7,966 nucleotides of DNA from contig SKSP01000047.1 of NCBI GenBank assembly GCA_007122945.1, positions 1-7,966 on the forward strand, in the 5' to 3' direction. Each line of letters begins with the position of its first letter. Position 1 is the stretch's first letter. This stretch comes from Ilumatobacteraceae bacterium. Lineage in GTDB: Bacteria; Actinomycetota; Acidimicrobiia; Acidimicrobiales; Ilumatobacteraceae. This document shows, in pieces, positions 1-5,097 of the stretch. The notes below the pieces were generated by a model that saw nothing but the letters and a program-made list of their open reading frames with translations, made no database searches and had not been told where the DNA came from. The translations under genes and the position numbers were made by a program.

Positions 1-170
1 CGGTTGCGCGTGACCGCCGGTCCGATCGCGCGACCGACGGCGAAGGCCACTCGCGGGGGAGTCGCTTCGGGTTCGAGCAGACACGTGCACCACAACGACG
101 TCGTCCGGATCCGCACCCCGTCCCGCTCGAGTCGAGCGAACGGACGGCGCCCGCGGATCCGCCAGATCAA
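1..170 (-). CDS. rnpA: RnpA, protein subunit of ribonuclease P (5' part only)
   Basis: This is the N-terminal 56 residues of the RNase P protein, which helps the RNase P RNA cleave the 5' leader from pre-tRNAs in the cytoplasm. The minus-strand frame opens as (M)IWRIRGRRPFARLERDG. From about residue 39 it carries the family pattern PPRVAFAVGRAIG followed by AVTRNR (residues 52-57). This matches the conserved beta-strand and the start of the RNR signature that binds the RNA. The window edge cuts the gene at that signature, so roughly the second half (family length about 110-130 residues) is missing. I place the start at TTG 170-168, which overlaps the rpmH stop TGA (169-167). No ATG lies upstream in frame, and the family normally starts just before this I-W-R segment. 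The gene is probably co-transcribed with, and translationally coupled to, rpmH. The identity is fairly firm and the exact start is less so. Confidence 0.82.
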   Translation of the reverse strand, partial: MIWRIRGRRPFARLERDGVRIRTTSLWCTCLLEPEATPPRVAFAVGRAIGPAVTRN

Positions 171-301
171 GCCGAGAGACGGGCGCGGCCCTTGGCGCGA
201 CGGTTCTTGATGACCGCTCGGCCGGCACGCGTGCTCATGCGCGCCCGGAAGCCGTGCTTGCGGGCACGACGACGGGTGTTGGGCTGGAACGTACGCTTCA
301 C
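167..301 (-). CDS. rpmH: Ribosomal protein bL34
   Basis: A 44-residue, very basic protein of the large ribosomal subunit that binds 23S rRNA. The sequence starts VKRTFQPNTRRRARKHGFRARM and ends AKGRARLSA. This is the bL34 pattern from end to end, at the usual length of 44-47 residues. The start is GTG at 301-299, with a strong Shine-Dalgarno GAGGAGG (plus-strand positions 307-313) five bases upstream. A longer in-frame reading runs much further upstream, but it crosses the intergenic region and has no family support. rnpA follows directly with overlapping stop and start codons, which is the conserved rpmH-rnpA arrangement. The gene diverges from dnaA, as is common beside actinobacterial origins. 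Confidence 0.97.
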   Translation of the reverse strand: MKRTFQPNTRRRARKHGFRARMSTRAGRAVIKNRRAKGRARLSA

Positions 302-393
302 GCCGACCTCCTCGGCGCCCCGATTCAGCGGTGGGTCGGGGCAACTGGCTCTCGCGATCGAAACGGGTCCGCACCGCGCGACCCGACCCGTCA

Positions 394-423
394 AGGCTAC
401 GGGAGCGGGCCATCGAGTGACAA
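394..423 (-). promoter_or_regulatory. Candidate promoter of rpmH-rnpA
   Basis: On the minus strand, TTGTCA (423-418, five of six matches to TTGACA) is followed after 18 bases by TAGCCT (399-394), which fits the TAnnnT form of actinobacterial -10 elements. Transcription would start near 387 and give a leader of roughly 85 nt before the rpmH GTG. This is a visual match only; in GC-rich DNA such matches also arise by chance. Confidence 0.4.
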
Positions 424-543
424 CCGGTCCGCGAACACGCTCCGTCCGTCCGGAACGCCAGAATCCGGCGGGACCGCGCCCTCCGGTCGGCGGCCGGTGT
501 ACCGCGGCGATCCCGCGTCGTGTTTCGGGCCACCGCGGTCGCG

Positions 544-552
544 TGCTACGTT
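544..552 (+). promoter_or_regulatory. Candidate extended -10 of the dnaA promoter
   Basis: TGC followed by TACGTT (547-552) fits an extended -10 of the TGn-TAnnnT type. I see no convincing -35. Transcription would start near 559, placing the paired DnaA boxes at 573-593 in the early transcribed region. DnaA bound there could block its own transcription. The assignment is weak. Confidence 0.3.
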
Positions 553-572
553 CGGTCACTCTCGATTTTTCG

Positions 573-593
573 TTGTCCACACTGTGTGGACAA
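573..593. promoter_or_regulatory. Perfect inverted pair of consensus DnaA boxes upstream of dnaA
   Basis: TTGTCCACA (573-581) and its exact reverse complement TGTGGACAA (585-593) face each other across CTG. The central C and G also pair, so the whole site is a 21-bp palindrome with a one-base centre. TTGTCCACA is the preferred DnaA box of GC-rich actinobacteria. A degenerate box, TGTGGACGT, follows at 597-605, and a similar TGTGGACGG lies inside the dnaA reading frame at 652-660. The site is 40 bp upstream of the dnaA start, which suits autoregulation by DnaA. It could also contribute to origin function. Confidence 0.8.
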
Positions 594-622
594 GGGTGTG
601 GACGTCGTCCGGTCCCGTCGCT

Positions 623-627
623 GGAGG
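623..627 (+). promoter_or_regulatory. dnaA ribosome-binding site that fixes the GTG start
   Basis: GGAGG lies five bases before the GTG at 633. A second in-frame GTG at 627 overlaps this motif and so cannot use it, which favours 633 as the start. Confidence 0.75.
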
Positions 628-632
628 TGCAG

Positions 633-2048
633 GTGAGAGACCAGGAAGAGGTGTGGACGGCCGTCGCCCAGCTGCTGCGTGCCCAGCTCACCGAATCCGT
701 CTGGTTCTCCACCTTCCAGGACATCGAGCCGGTCGTCTCCGACGAACCCACGTTGCTCGTCCGGGTCCCGAGCACGCTCGCCCGTGATCGGATCCTGAAC
801 CGATACCTGCCGATGGTCACCGAGGCGATGAAGGAGCTGGGTTTCGGCGACCGCGACGTCGCGGTCGAGATCGCCACCGTCGCGGCGGACGCCGCCGACG
901 CCTCCGATCTGATCGGATCGCCGGCCGTCATCGGCCCGGCCACCACGGGTCCTTCCACCGACGGCCGTCCACCCAGCGCGCCGGACGGGTTCCGTCCGAC
1001 ACCGGACGCGACGAACGGCCGTGACGACGCCGGTCTGAACCCGCGCTACGCGTTCGAGACCTTCGTCAAGGGCGCCTCCAACCAGTTCGCGCTCGCCGCC
1101 GCGCTCCGGGTCGCCGAGACACCCGCACGCTCGTACAACCCGCTGTTCATCTACGGCGCCGCCGGGCTCGGCAAGACCCACCTGCTGCACGCGATCGGGC
1201 ACTACGTCCACCACAACTACCAGCACTACGAGGTGCGCTACGTCTCCACCGAGTCGTTCATGAACGAGTACGTCGACGCGATCCGTTCGAACTCCATGGC
1301 CGGGCTCCGGCGCCGTTACCGCGACATCGACGTGCTGTTGATCGACGACGTGCAGTTCCTCGAGGGCAAAGAGGGGCTCCAGGAGGAGTTCTTCCACACC
1401 TTCAACTCACTCCACGGCGCCAACAAGCAGATCGTGATCTCGAGCGACCGGATCCCCGACGCGATCCCGACCCTCGAGGAGCGCTTGCGCGGCCGCTTCA
1501 AGTGGGGGTTGATCACCGACATCCAGCCTCCCGATCTCGAGACCCGGTTGGCGATCCTCCGCAACAAGTCCGAGCGCGACCTCGTCGAGGTGCCGGCCGA
1601 GACCCTCGAGTTCATCGCCACGCACATCACCACCAACATCCGCGAGCTCGAGGGCGCGTTGATCCGCGTCACCGCGTACGCCAGCTTGAACCACGTCTCG
1701 ATCACCACCGAGCTCGCCCAGCAGCAACTCGGCGACCTCCTCAGCGACACGACACCGCGGCCTCGCACCGAACAGGAGCTGCTCGACGAGATCGCCGGCT
1801 TCCTCGGCTTCGAGGTCGACGCCCTGCGCGGCAAGAGCCGGCAACGACCACTCGTCACCGCCCGCCAGATCGCGATGTACCTGTTCCGCGACCTCACCGA
1901 CCTGAGCTATCCCAGCATCGCCCGACTGTTCGGCGGACGCGACCACACGACCGTGATCCACGCCGTCGAGAAGATCCAACGTCAGATGGGTGAACGCAAG
2001 CAGATCTACGAACAGGTCACCGACCTGCAACAGCGGTTGAAGTCCTGA
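633..2048 (+). CDS. dnaA: Chromosomal replication initiator DnaA
   Basis: A 471-residue AAA+ ATPase that binds DnaA boxes, forms a filament on the origin and melts it. Four domains are visible. Domain I is residues 1 to about 80 (EVWTAVAQLLRAQL, then WFSTF). Domain II is a Pro/Gly/Asp-rich linker from about 85 to 134. Domain III begins at LNPRYAFETF (135) and carries Walker A GAAGLGKT (175-182), Walker B with Asp238-Asp239, sensor I ISSDR near 269, the arginine finger Arg288 in GRFKWGL, and sensor II NIRELEG (335-341) with Arg337. Domain IV, from about residue 375, ends in the box-reading helix-turn-helix with signature GGRDHTTV (434-441). All key residues are intact. The frame extends upstream to 192, but that stretch is intergenic. 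GTG 633 has the only well-spaced Shine-Dalgarno. The paired DnaA boxes just upstream suggest autoregulation. Confidence 0.98.
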   Translation: MRDQEEVWTAVAQLLRAQLTESVWFSTFQDIEPVVSDEPTLLVRVPSTLARDRILNRYLPMVTEAMKELGFGDRDVAVEIATVAADAADASDLIGSPAVIGPATTGPSTDGRPPSAPDGFRPTPDATNGRDDAGLNPRYAFETFVKGASNQFALAAALRVAETPARSYNPLFIYGAAGLGKTHLLHAIGHYVHHNYQHYEVRYVSTESFMNEYVDAIRSNSMAGLRRRYRDIDVLLIDDVQFLEGKEGLQEEFFHTFNSLHGANKQIVISSDRIPDAIPTLEERLRGRFKWGLITDIQPPDLETRLAILRNKSERDLVEVPAETLEFIATHITTNIRELEGALIRVTAYASLNHVSITTELAQQQLGDLLSDTTPRPRTEQELLDEIAGFLGFEVDALRGKSRQRPLVTARQIAMYLFRDLTDLSYPSIARLFGGRDHTTVIHAVEKIQRQMGERKQIYEQVTDLQQRLKS

Positions 2049-2094
2049 TGCGCGCGGAGCTTGTGGGTACGCCTGGGGACACACGGCCCGGTCC

Positions 2095-2103
2095 GGTGGA
2101 CAA
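2095..2103 (-). promoter_or_regulatory. DnaA box, TTGTCCACC
   Basis: Reads TTGTCCACC on the minus strand, one mismatch to TTGTCCACA. It is the reverse arm of an inverted repeat whose other arm is at 2113-2120. Confidence 0.6.
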
Positions 2104-2166
2104 CCCGACCTCGTCCACCGAACGACAGAGGTGTCATCCGCGCTCGGTGGACCACCGGGGCTCCCG

Positions 2167-2175
2167 TGTGGACAG
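2167..2175 (-). promoter_or_regulatory. DnaA box, CTGTCCACA
   Basis: Reads CTGTCCACA on the minus strand, one mismatch to the actinobacterial consensus and with the TCCACA core intact. Confidence 0.6.
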
Positions 2176-2193
2176 CCACGGACGTTCTACGCT

Positions 2194-2214
2194 GGGACGA
2201 CGGTCGGTCGTCCC
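2194..2214. repeat. Perfect 8-bp hairpin in the origin candidate
   Basis: GGGACGAC (2194-2201) and GTCGTCCC (2207-2214) form a perfect stem around the five-base loop GGTCG. No T run follows, so it is not a classical terminator. It sits directly before the CAATCCACA box and the triplet run, and so may help set origin geometry or bind a protein. Confidence 0.6.
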
Positions 2215-2239
2215 CAATCCACACGACCTACTACCACCA
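2215..2239 (+). promoter_or_regulatory. Candidate DnaA-trio unwinding element (box plus triplets)
   Basis: A weak box CAATCCACA (2215-2223) is followed by CGAC and then CTA CTA CCA CCA (2228-2239). In the Bacillus subtilis basal unwinding element, a DnaA box, a short GC segment and CTA-type triplets occur in this order and orientation, and DnaA spreads along the complementary 3'-GAT-5' strand. Here two triplets fit well and the next two are degenerate. The fit is suggestive only. Confidence 0.4.
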
Positions 2240-2280
2240 CTCATGTTCATGAACGCGCACCCGAGGAGAAGAGCAGCCCT

Positions 2281-3381
2281 GTGAAGTTCCGCTGCGAGCG
2301 AGAGATCCTGGCCGACGCACTCGCGACCGCGGGCCGAGCGGCGACCAGCCGGACCAATGCGCTCCCGGTGCTGTCCGGGTTGCGCCTCGACCTCGTCGGC
2401 GACGAGCTCACCGTGACCGGGACGGATCTCGAGTTGACGATCCGTCTGTCGGTCCCCGTCGGTGGCGACGTGGACGGCTCGGCGGTCGTCCCGGCCCGCC
2501 TCGTGGCCGACATCGTCAAGGCGCTCCCCGCCGGCGCCGTCGAGATGTCGCTCGGTGACGACGATCTCGCGATCAGCGCCGGCCGGACGCAGTTCTCCGT
2601 GCGCCCGCTCGCGTTGTCCGACTACCCGGCCCAGAGCGAACCCGACATCGAACCCGTCACGTTGTCGAGCGTCCAGGTCGCCGACGCGCTGCGTCAGGTG
2701 GTGCGCGCCGCGAGCACCGACGACGCCCGTGCGGTGCTGACCGGGGTGCTCCTGGCATCGGAGGAGTCGGGGGTGAAGATGGTGGCGACCGACTCCTATC
2801 GGCTCGCCGTCCGGGATCTCCCACCGACCTCGATGCTCGAGGCGGGCCAGAAGGTGCTCGTCCCGAGCCGTGCCCTCAAGGAGCTCGAGCGCATCCTGAC
2901 CGGGGCCGAAGAGCTCCACGTTCGTCTCGGTGCCCGCGAAGCCGTGTTCGAAGCAGGTACCACGCGATTGACCACCCGCTTGATCGAGGGCGAGTACCCC
3001 AACTACCGGAACCTGCTCCCGCCGTCGTACCCCAATGTGCTCACCGTCGGCCGCGACGCGTTGCTCGACGCGTTGCGACGGGTCAAGATCGTCGCCCAGG
3101 CCCAGGATGCGACCCCCGTGCGACTGGTGCTCGGTGGCGACACCCTGCAGATCACGGCGATCACCCAGGACGTCGGCAACGCGACCGAGGAGGTCGACGC
3201 CAGCTTCGACGGCAGCGAGATGACGGTCGCGTTCAATCCCGACTACCTCGCCGCTGGTGTCGAGGCGGTCGAGGGCGACGAGGTCCTGCTGTCGGTGATC
3301 GACCCGATGAAGCCGGCGATCCTCCGAGGCCAGGGTCACGACGACTACCTGTACCTCCTGATGCCCGTCCGTGTGCCGTAG
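2281..3381 (+). CDS. dnaN: DNA polymerase III beta subunit (sliding clamp)
   Basis: A 366-residue clamp that dimerises round DNA and tethers polymerase III and many repair partners. The length equals that of the Escherichia coli protein and fits three clamp domains of about 120 residues each. Recognisable landmarks are TNALPVLSGL near the N-terminus, ATDSYRLA (169-176), EGEYPNYR (236-243) and the C-terminal tail YLYLLMPVR, ending at Pro366, which lines the partner-binding pocket. The GTG at 2281 is chosen because clamp homology begins there (VKFRCERE). A GAGGAGA (2263-2269) lies 11 bases upstream, a slightly long spacing. The frame is open further upstream, but that part lies in the origin-like gap and reads as non-clamp sequence. 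recF follows after 24 bp, so the two are probably co-transcribed. I see no clear dnaN promoter. Confidence 0.97.
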   Translation: MKFRCEREILADALATAGRAATSRTNALPVLSGLRLDLVGDELTVTGTDLELTIRLSVPVGGDVDGSAVVPARLVADIVKALPAGAVEMSLGDDDLAISAGRTQFSVRPLALSDYPAQSEPDIEPVTLSSVQVADALRQVVRAASTDDARAVLTGVLLASEESGVKMVATDSYRLAVRDLPPTSMLEAGQKVLVPSRALKELERILTGAEELHVRLGAREAVFEAGTTRLTTRLIEGEYPNYRNLLPPSYPNVLTVGRDALLDALRRVKIVAQAQDATPVRLVLGGDTLQITAITQDVGNATEEVDASFDGSEMTVAFNPDYLAAGVEAVEGDEVLLSVIDPMKPAILRGQGHDDYLYLLMPVRVP

Positions 3382-3405
3382 CGCACCCGGGCGCACGACG
3401 CCCAC

Positions 3406-4500
3406 GTGATCGTCGACCGACTCGCCCTGCTCGACTTCCGGAACTATCGCGACGCGACGTTCGAACTCCATCCGGGTGTCACCGCCGTGCTCGGCGACAA
3501 CGGCCAGGGCAAGACCAACCTCGCCGAGGCGTTGGCGTACCTCTCGACGTTGAGCAGCTTCCGCGGCGCGCCGACCGAGTCGCTCGTCCGCGACGGGGCC
3601 GACCTCGCCGTGATCCGCGCCGAGCTGCACGACGAGGACGACCGGACCTCGCTCGTCGAGGCCGAGATCACGACCGTCGGTCGCAACCGGGTTCAGGTCA
3701 ACAAGCAGCGCCTGCCGCGCATCCGCGACCTCCTCGGGGTGGTCCGGGTCAGCGTGTTCTCACCCGACGACCTGGTGGTGGTCAAAGGTGGTCCGGGAGA
3801 TCGCCGGCGATTGCTCGACGACGCGCTCGTCGCGTTGGCGACGAAGTACGACGCGCTCCGGCTCGAGCTCGACCGGATCGTCCGTCAGCGCAACACACTC
3901 CTGAAGCAGTCGGGGCCGAAGCAGTCCGGGTCGGGCCGGGTCGACCCTGAGGTGATCAGCACCCTCGACGTGTGGGACGCACGCCTGACGGAGGTGGGGG
4001 AACGCTTCGGTCTGGCCCGAGCGACGCTCGTCGAGCGCTGTGCCCCGATGGTGGTCGAGGCCTACGAACAGCTCGCCGGGAGTCCGACCTCCGTCGAGTT
4101 GACCTACGACCCGCCCTGGCGGGCCGTAGGTCTCGCCGAGGCGCTGCTGGCGGCCCGCGACGACGACCTGCGGCGGGGGATCTCGACCGTGGGGCCGCAC
4201 CGCGACGAGGTGGGGTTCCGCGTCGGCGGGTTGCCGGCGCGCACCCACGCGTCCCAAGGGGAGCAACGCACCCTCGCACTCGCTCTCCGGTTGGCGATCC
4301 ACCGCCTCGTCGCGGAGCGGACGGGGTCGACCCCGGTGCTGGTGCTCGACGACGTGTTGTCCGAACTCGACCCGCGCCGCGCCGAGGCCCTGCTCGGTCA
4401 CCTCCCCTCCGGCCAGGTCGTCATCACGAGTGCCGCCGAGCTGCCGGCTGCTGCTCGACCCGACTCCGTGCTGCGCATCCACGACGGGGCGCGGGTCTGA
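3406..4500 (+). CDS. recF: RecF, recombination mediator ATPase
   Basis: A 364-residue SMC/ABC-like ATPase that works with RecO and RecR to load RecA at single-strand gaps and helps stalled forks restart. The N-terminus VDRLALLDFRNYRD is typical of RecF. Walker A is GDNGQGKT (30-37). The ABC signature region is SQGEQRT (283-289), and Walker B is VLVLDD (311-316), followed by SELDPRR. The linker between these lobes includes the family segments FSPDDLVVVKGGP and TVGPHRDE. A short Ser/Gly/Lys-rich insert sits around residues 167-180. Length is normal. The start is a GTG without a visible Shine-Dalgarno, 24 bp after the dnaN stop, so translation may depend on ribosomes finishing dnaN. An alternative start downstream would remove conserved N-terminal residues, so GTG 3406 is preferred. 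Confidence 0.96.
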   Translation: MIVDRLALLDFRNYRDATFELHPGVTAVLGDNGQGKTNLAEALAYLSTLSSFRGAPTESLVRDGADLAVIRAELHDEDDRTSLVEAEITTVGRNRVQVNKQRLPRIRDLLGVVRVSVFSPDDLVVVKGGPGDRRRLLDDALVALATKYDALRLELDRIVRQRNTLLKQSGPKQSGSGRVDPEVISTLDVWDARLTEVGERFGLARATLVERCAPMVVEAYEQLAGSPTSVELTYDPPWRAVGLAEALLAARDDDLRRGISTVGPHRDEVGFRVGGLPARTHASQGEQRTLALALRLAIHRLVAERTGSTPVLVLDDVLSELDPRRAEALLGHLPSGQVVITSAAELPAAARPDSVLRIHDGARV

Positions 4501-4508
4501 ACCGCACG

Positions 4509-4532
4509 GGGCTGGCGCGTGCGTGCCAGCTC
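4509..4532. repeat. GC-rich hairpin just after recF
   Basis: GCTGGCGC (4511-4518) pairs with GTGCCAGC (4523-4530) through eight pairs, one of them G-T, around a four-base loop. Two more pairs extend it outwards. It begins nine bases after the recF stop. No T run follows. It may be a transcript-end or attenuation structure separating recF from dciA, but a simple intrinsic terminator is not supported. Confidence 0.45.
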
Positions 4533-4579
4533 ACGTGGGCCGGGGTGCTCCCGGGACGACGATGTGCCAGGCTGACCCG

Positions 4580-4933
4580 ATGACCGATCGCCGCTGGTCG
4601 TCCGCCGACGATCCCGTCCCGGTCACGGCGGCACTCGACGAGGTGTTGCGGTCGCTGCGGGGCACGGATCGCCGTCAGGTCGGCGGTGTCTTCGGCCGTT
4701 GGGACCAGGTCGTCGGTGAGGTCATCGCCGCTCACGTCCGACCGGTGCGGCTCGACGAGCGGGTGCTCGTGGTCGAGGTCGACGAGCCGGCGTGGGCGAC
4801 ACAGGTGACGTTCCTCTCCGACGACCTCCGAGCCCGCCTCCTGTCGGAGATCGGCGTCGAGGTCGACCGTCTCGAGGTGCGGGTCGCCGGGCGCGGGAAG
4901 CCCCGTCGGCGAGACACCCCGCTGGTAGACTGA
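4580..4933 (+). CDS. dciA: DciA-type helicase loader (DUF721 protein)
   Basis: A 117-residue DUF721 protein, the family of DciA. DciA is the ancestral partner that helps load the replicative helicase DnaB in bacteria lacking DnaC or DnaI. The single domain is recognisable from VFGRWDQVVGEVIAAHVRP (Trp41, Gly46) through LVVEVDEPAWATQV (Trp72) to LRARLLSEIG. It is shorter than mycobacterial relatives, which carry a longer N-terminal part; here only about 20 residues precede the domain. The start is uncertain. ATG 4580 is preferred for length, and ATG 4562 would add six residues. Neither has a clear Shine-Dalgarno. CAGGCT (4568-4573) ends seven bases before ATG 4580, so a leaderless transcript is conceivable. 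The location between recF and gyrB is the conserved actinobacterial position of this gene. Confidence 0.88.
   Translation: MTDRRWSSADDPVPVTAALDEVLRSLRGTDRRQVGGVFGRWDQVVGEVIAAHVRPVRLDERVLVVEVDEPAWATQVTFLSDDLRARLLSEIGVEVDRLEVRVAGRGKPRRRDTPLVD
4923..4931 (+). promoter_or_regulatory. Extended -10 promoter of gyrB-gyrA overlapping the dciA stop
   Basis: TGG followed by TAGACT (4926-4931) fits an extended -10 of the TGn-TAnnnT type. Its last base is the first base of the dciA stop TGA (4931-4933). No -35 is evident at 17-19 bp spacing. Transcription would begin near 4938, giving gyrB a leader of about 160 nt. I consider this the best-looking promoter in the window. Confidence 0.5.
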
Positions 4934-4977
4934 TCCTCGTTCGTGGAACCCGGTCACGGCCGCCGTCGGACCTCGTC

Positions 4978-5003
4978 GCGAGGGTCGTGCGCGAGGGTCG
5001 TGC
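4978..5003 (+). repeat. Perfect tandem 13-bp repeat in the gyrB leader
   Basis: GCGAGGGTCGTGC occurs twice without a gap (4978-4990 and 4991-5003). A 13-bp period in the gyrB reading frame would shift phase between copies, which argues for a non-coding role or a recent slippage event. Confidence 0.85.
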
Positions 5004-5008
5004 CCAGG

Positions 5009-5029
5009 GGGTTCCACCGGGTTCCACCG
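5009..5029 (+). repeat. Perfect tandem 10-bp repeat in the gyrB leader
   Basis: GGTTCCACCG occurs twice in tandem (5010-5019 and 5020-5029), and one further base on the left keeps the period. Both copies can pair with GTGGAACCC at 4943-4951, giving two alternative stems. Confidence 0.85.
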
Positions 5030-5097
5030 CCGACGAAACGCCGCTCGACGGCCACATCACCACCGCCGCGACCACGGCGAGAACGACAGAGGTACGA

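Larger units (their letters stand above)
302..632. other. Divergent rpmH-dnaA intergenic region
   Basis: This 331-bp gap has no gene I can support. Reading from rpmH towards dnaA, it holds the rpmH ribosome-binding site, a candidate rpmH promoter (394-423), about 120 bp in which I see nothing specific, a candidate dnaA extended -10 (544-552), a short T run (566-570), two inverted consensus DnaA boxes (573-593), a degenerate third box (597-605) and the dnaA ribosome-binding site. The frame of dnaA stays open through the whole region, but the protein read there has no DnaA character. Confidence 0.8.
2049..2280. other. Candidate replication origin (oriC) between dnaA and dnaN
   Basis: In Streptomyces and Mycobacterium oriC lies between dnaA and dnaN, and this 232-bp gap looks like a compact version. 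It holds DnaA-box-like nonamers at 2095-2103 (minus, 8/9), 2111-2119 (plus, 7/9), 2146-2154 (minus, 7/9), 2167-2175 (minus, 8/9) and 2215-2223 (plus, 7/9 to TTATCCACA). The first two form an 8-bp inverted repeat, CGGTGGAC / GTCCACCG (2094-2101 and 2113-2120). An 8-bp hairpin (2194-2214) and a CTA-CTA triplet run follow. There is no pronounced AT-rich stretch. The gap is shorter than the mycobacterial or streptomycete oriC, and the strongest boxes are on the other side of dnaA, so the working origin may use both regions. Confidence 0.6.
4938..5097 (+). other. Structured 5' leader of gyrB
   Basis: This non-coding stretch of about 160 nt is dense in repeats. GTGGAACCCGG (4943-4953) is the exact complement of CCGGGTTCCAC (5017-5027), which would close an 11-bp stem near the transcript's 5' end. 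Its first nine bases can instead pair with GGGTTCCAC (5009-5017). Inside, CCTCG (4971-4975) and CGAGG (4979-4983) form a small hairpin, extended by two pairs past a bulged G. The gyrB frame is open across the region, but the encoded sequence has no gyrase character. Whether the leader folds or regulates is inference. Confidence 0.45.

Noticed and set aside
124..138. A 15-base palindrome, CGCTCGA-G-TCGAGCG.
   Set aside because: It lies inside the rnpA coding region and uses TCGA-rich bases that are common here; chance is sufficient.
192..632. A 147-residue N-terminal extension of DnaA, read in the same open frame.
   Set aside because: It overlaps rpmH on the other strand and the DnaA-box region, has no domain I character, and the GTG at 633 has a well-spaced GGAGG and matches the usual DnaA N-terminus.
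2188..2193. TACGCT as the -10 of a dnaN promoter.
   Set aside because: The only -35-like hexamer (TGGACA, 2169-2174) is 13 bases away, too close, and it is part of a DnaA box. There is no extended -10 TG.
2134..3630. A 498-codon open frame on the minus strand across dnaN.
   Set aside because: Its composition (rich in Arg, Gly, Val, Asp, His) and its phase opposite dnaN are typical of antisense frames in GC-rich genes. No family features are visible.
4792..5097. An extended N-terminus of GyrB reading through dciA and the leader.
   Set aside because: It overlaps dciA in another frame, contains the tandem repeats and has no gyrase similarity. GTG 5098 has GAGG five bases upstream.
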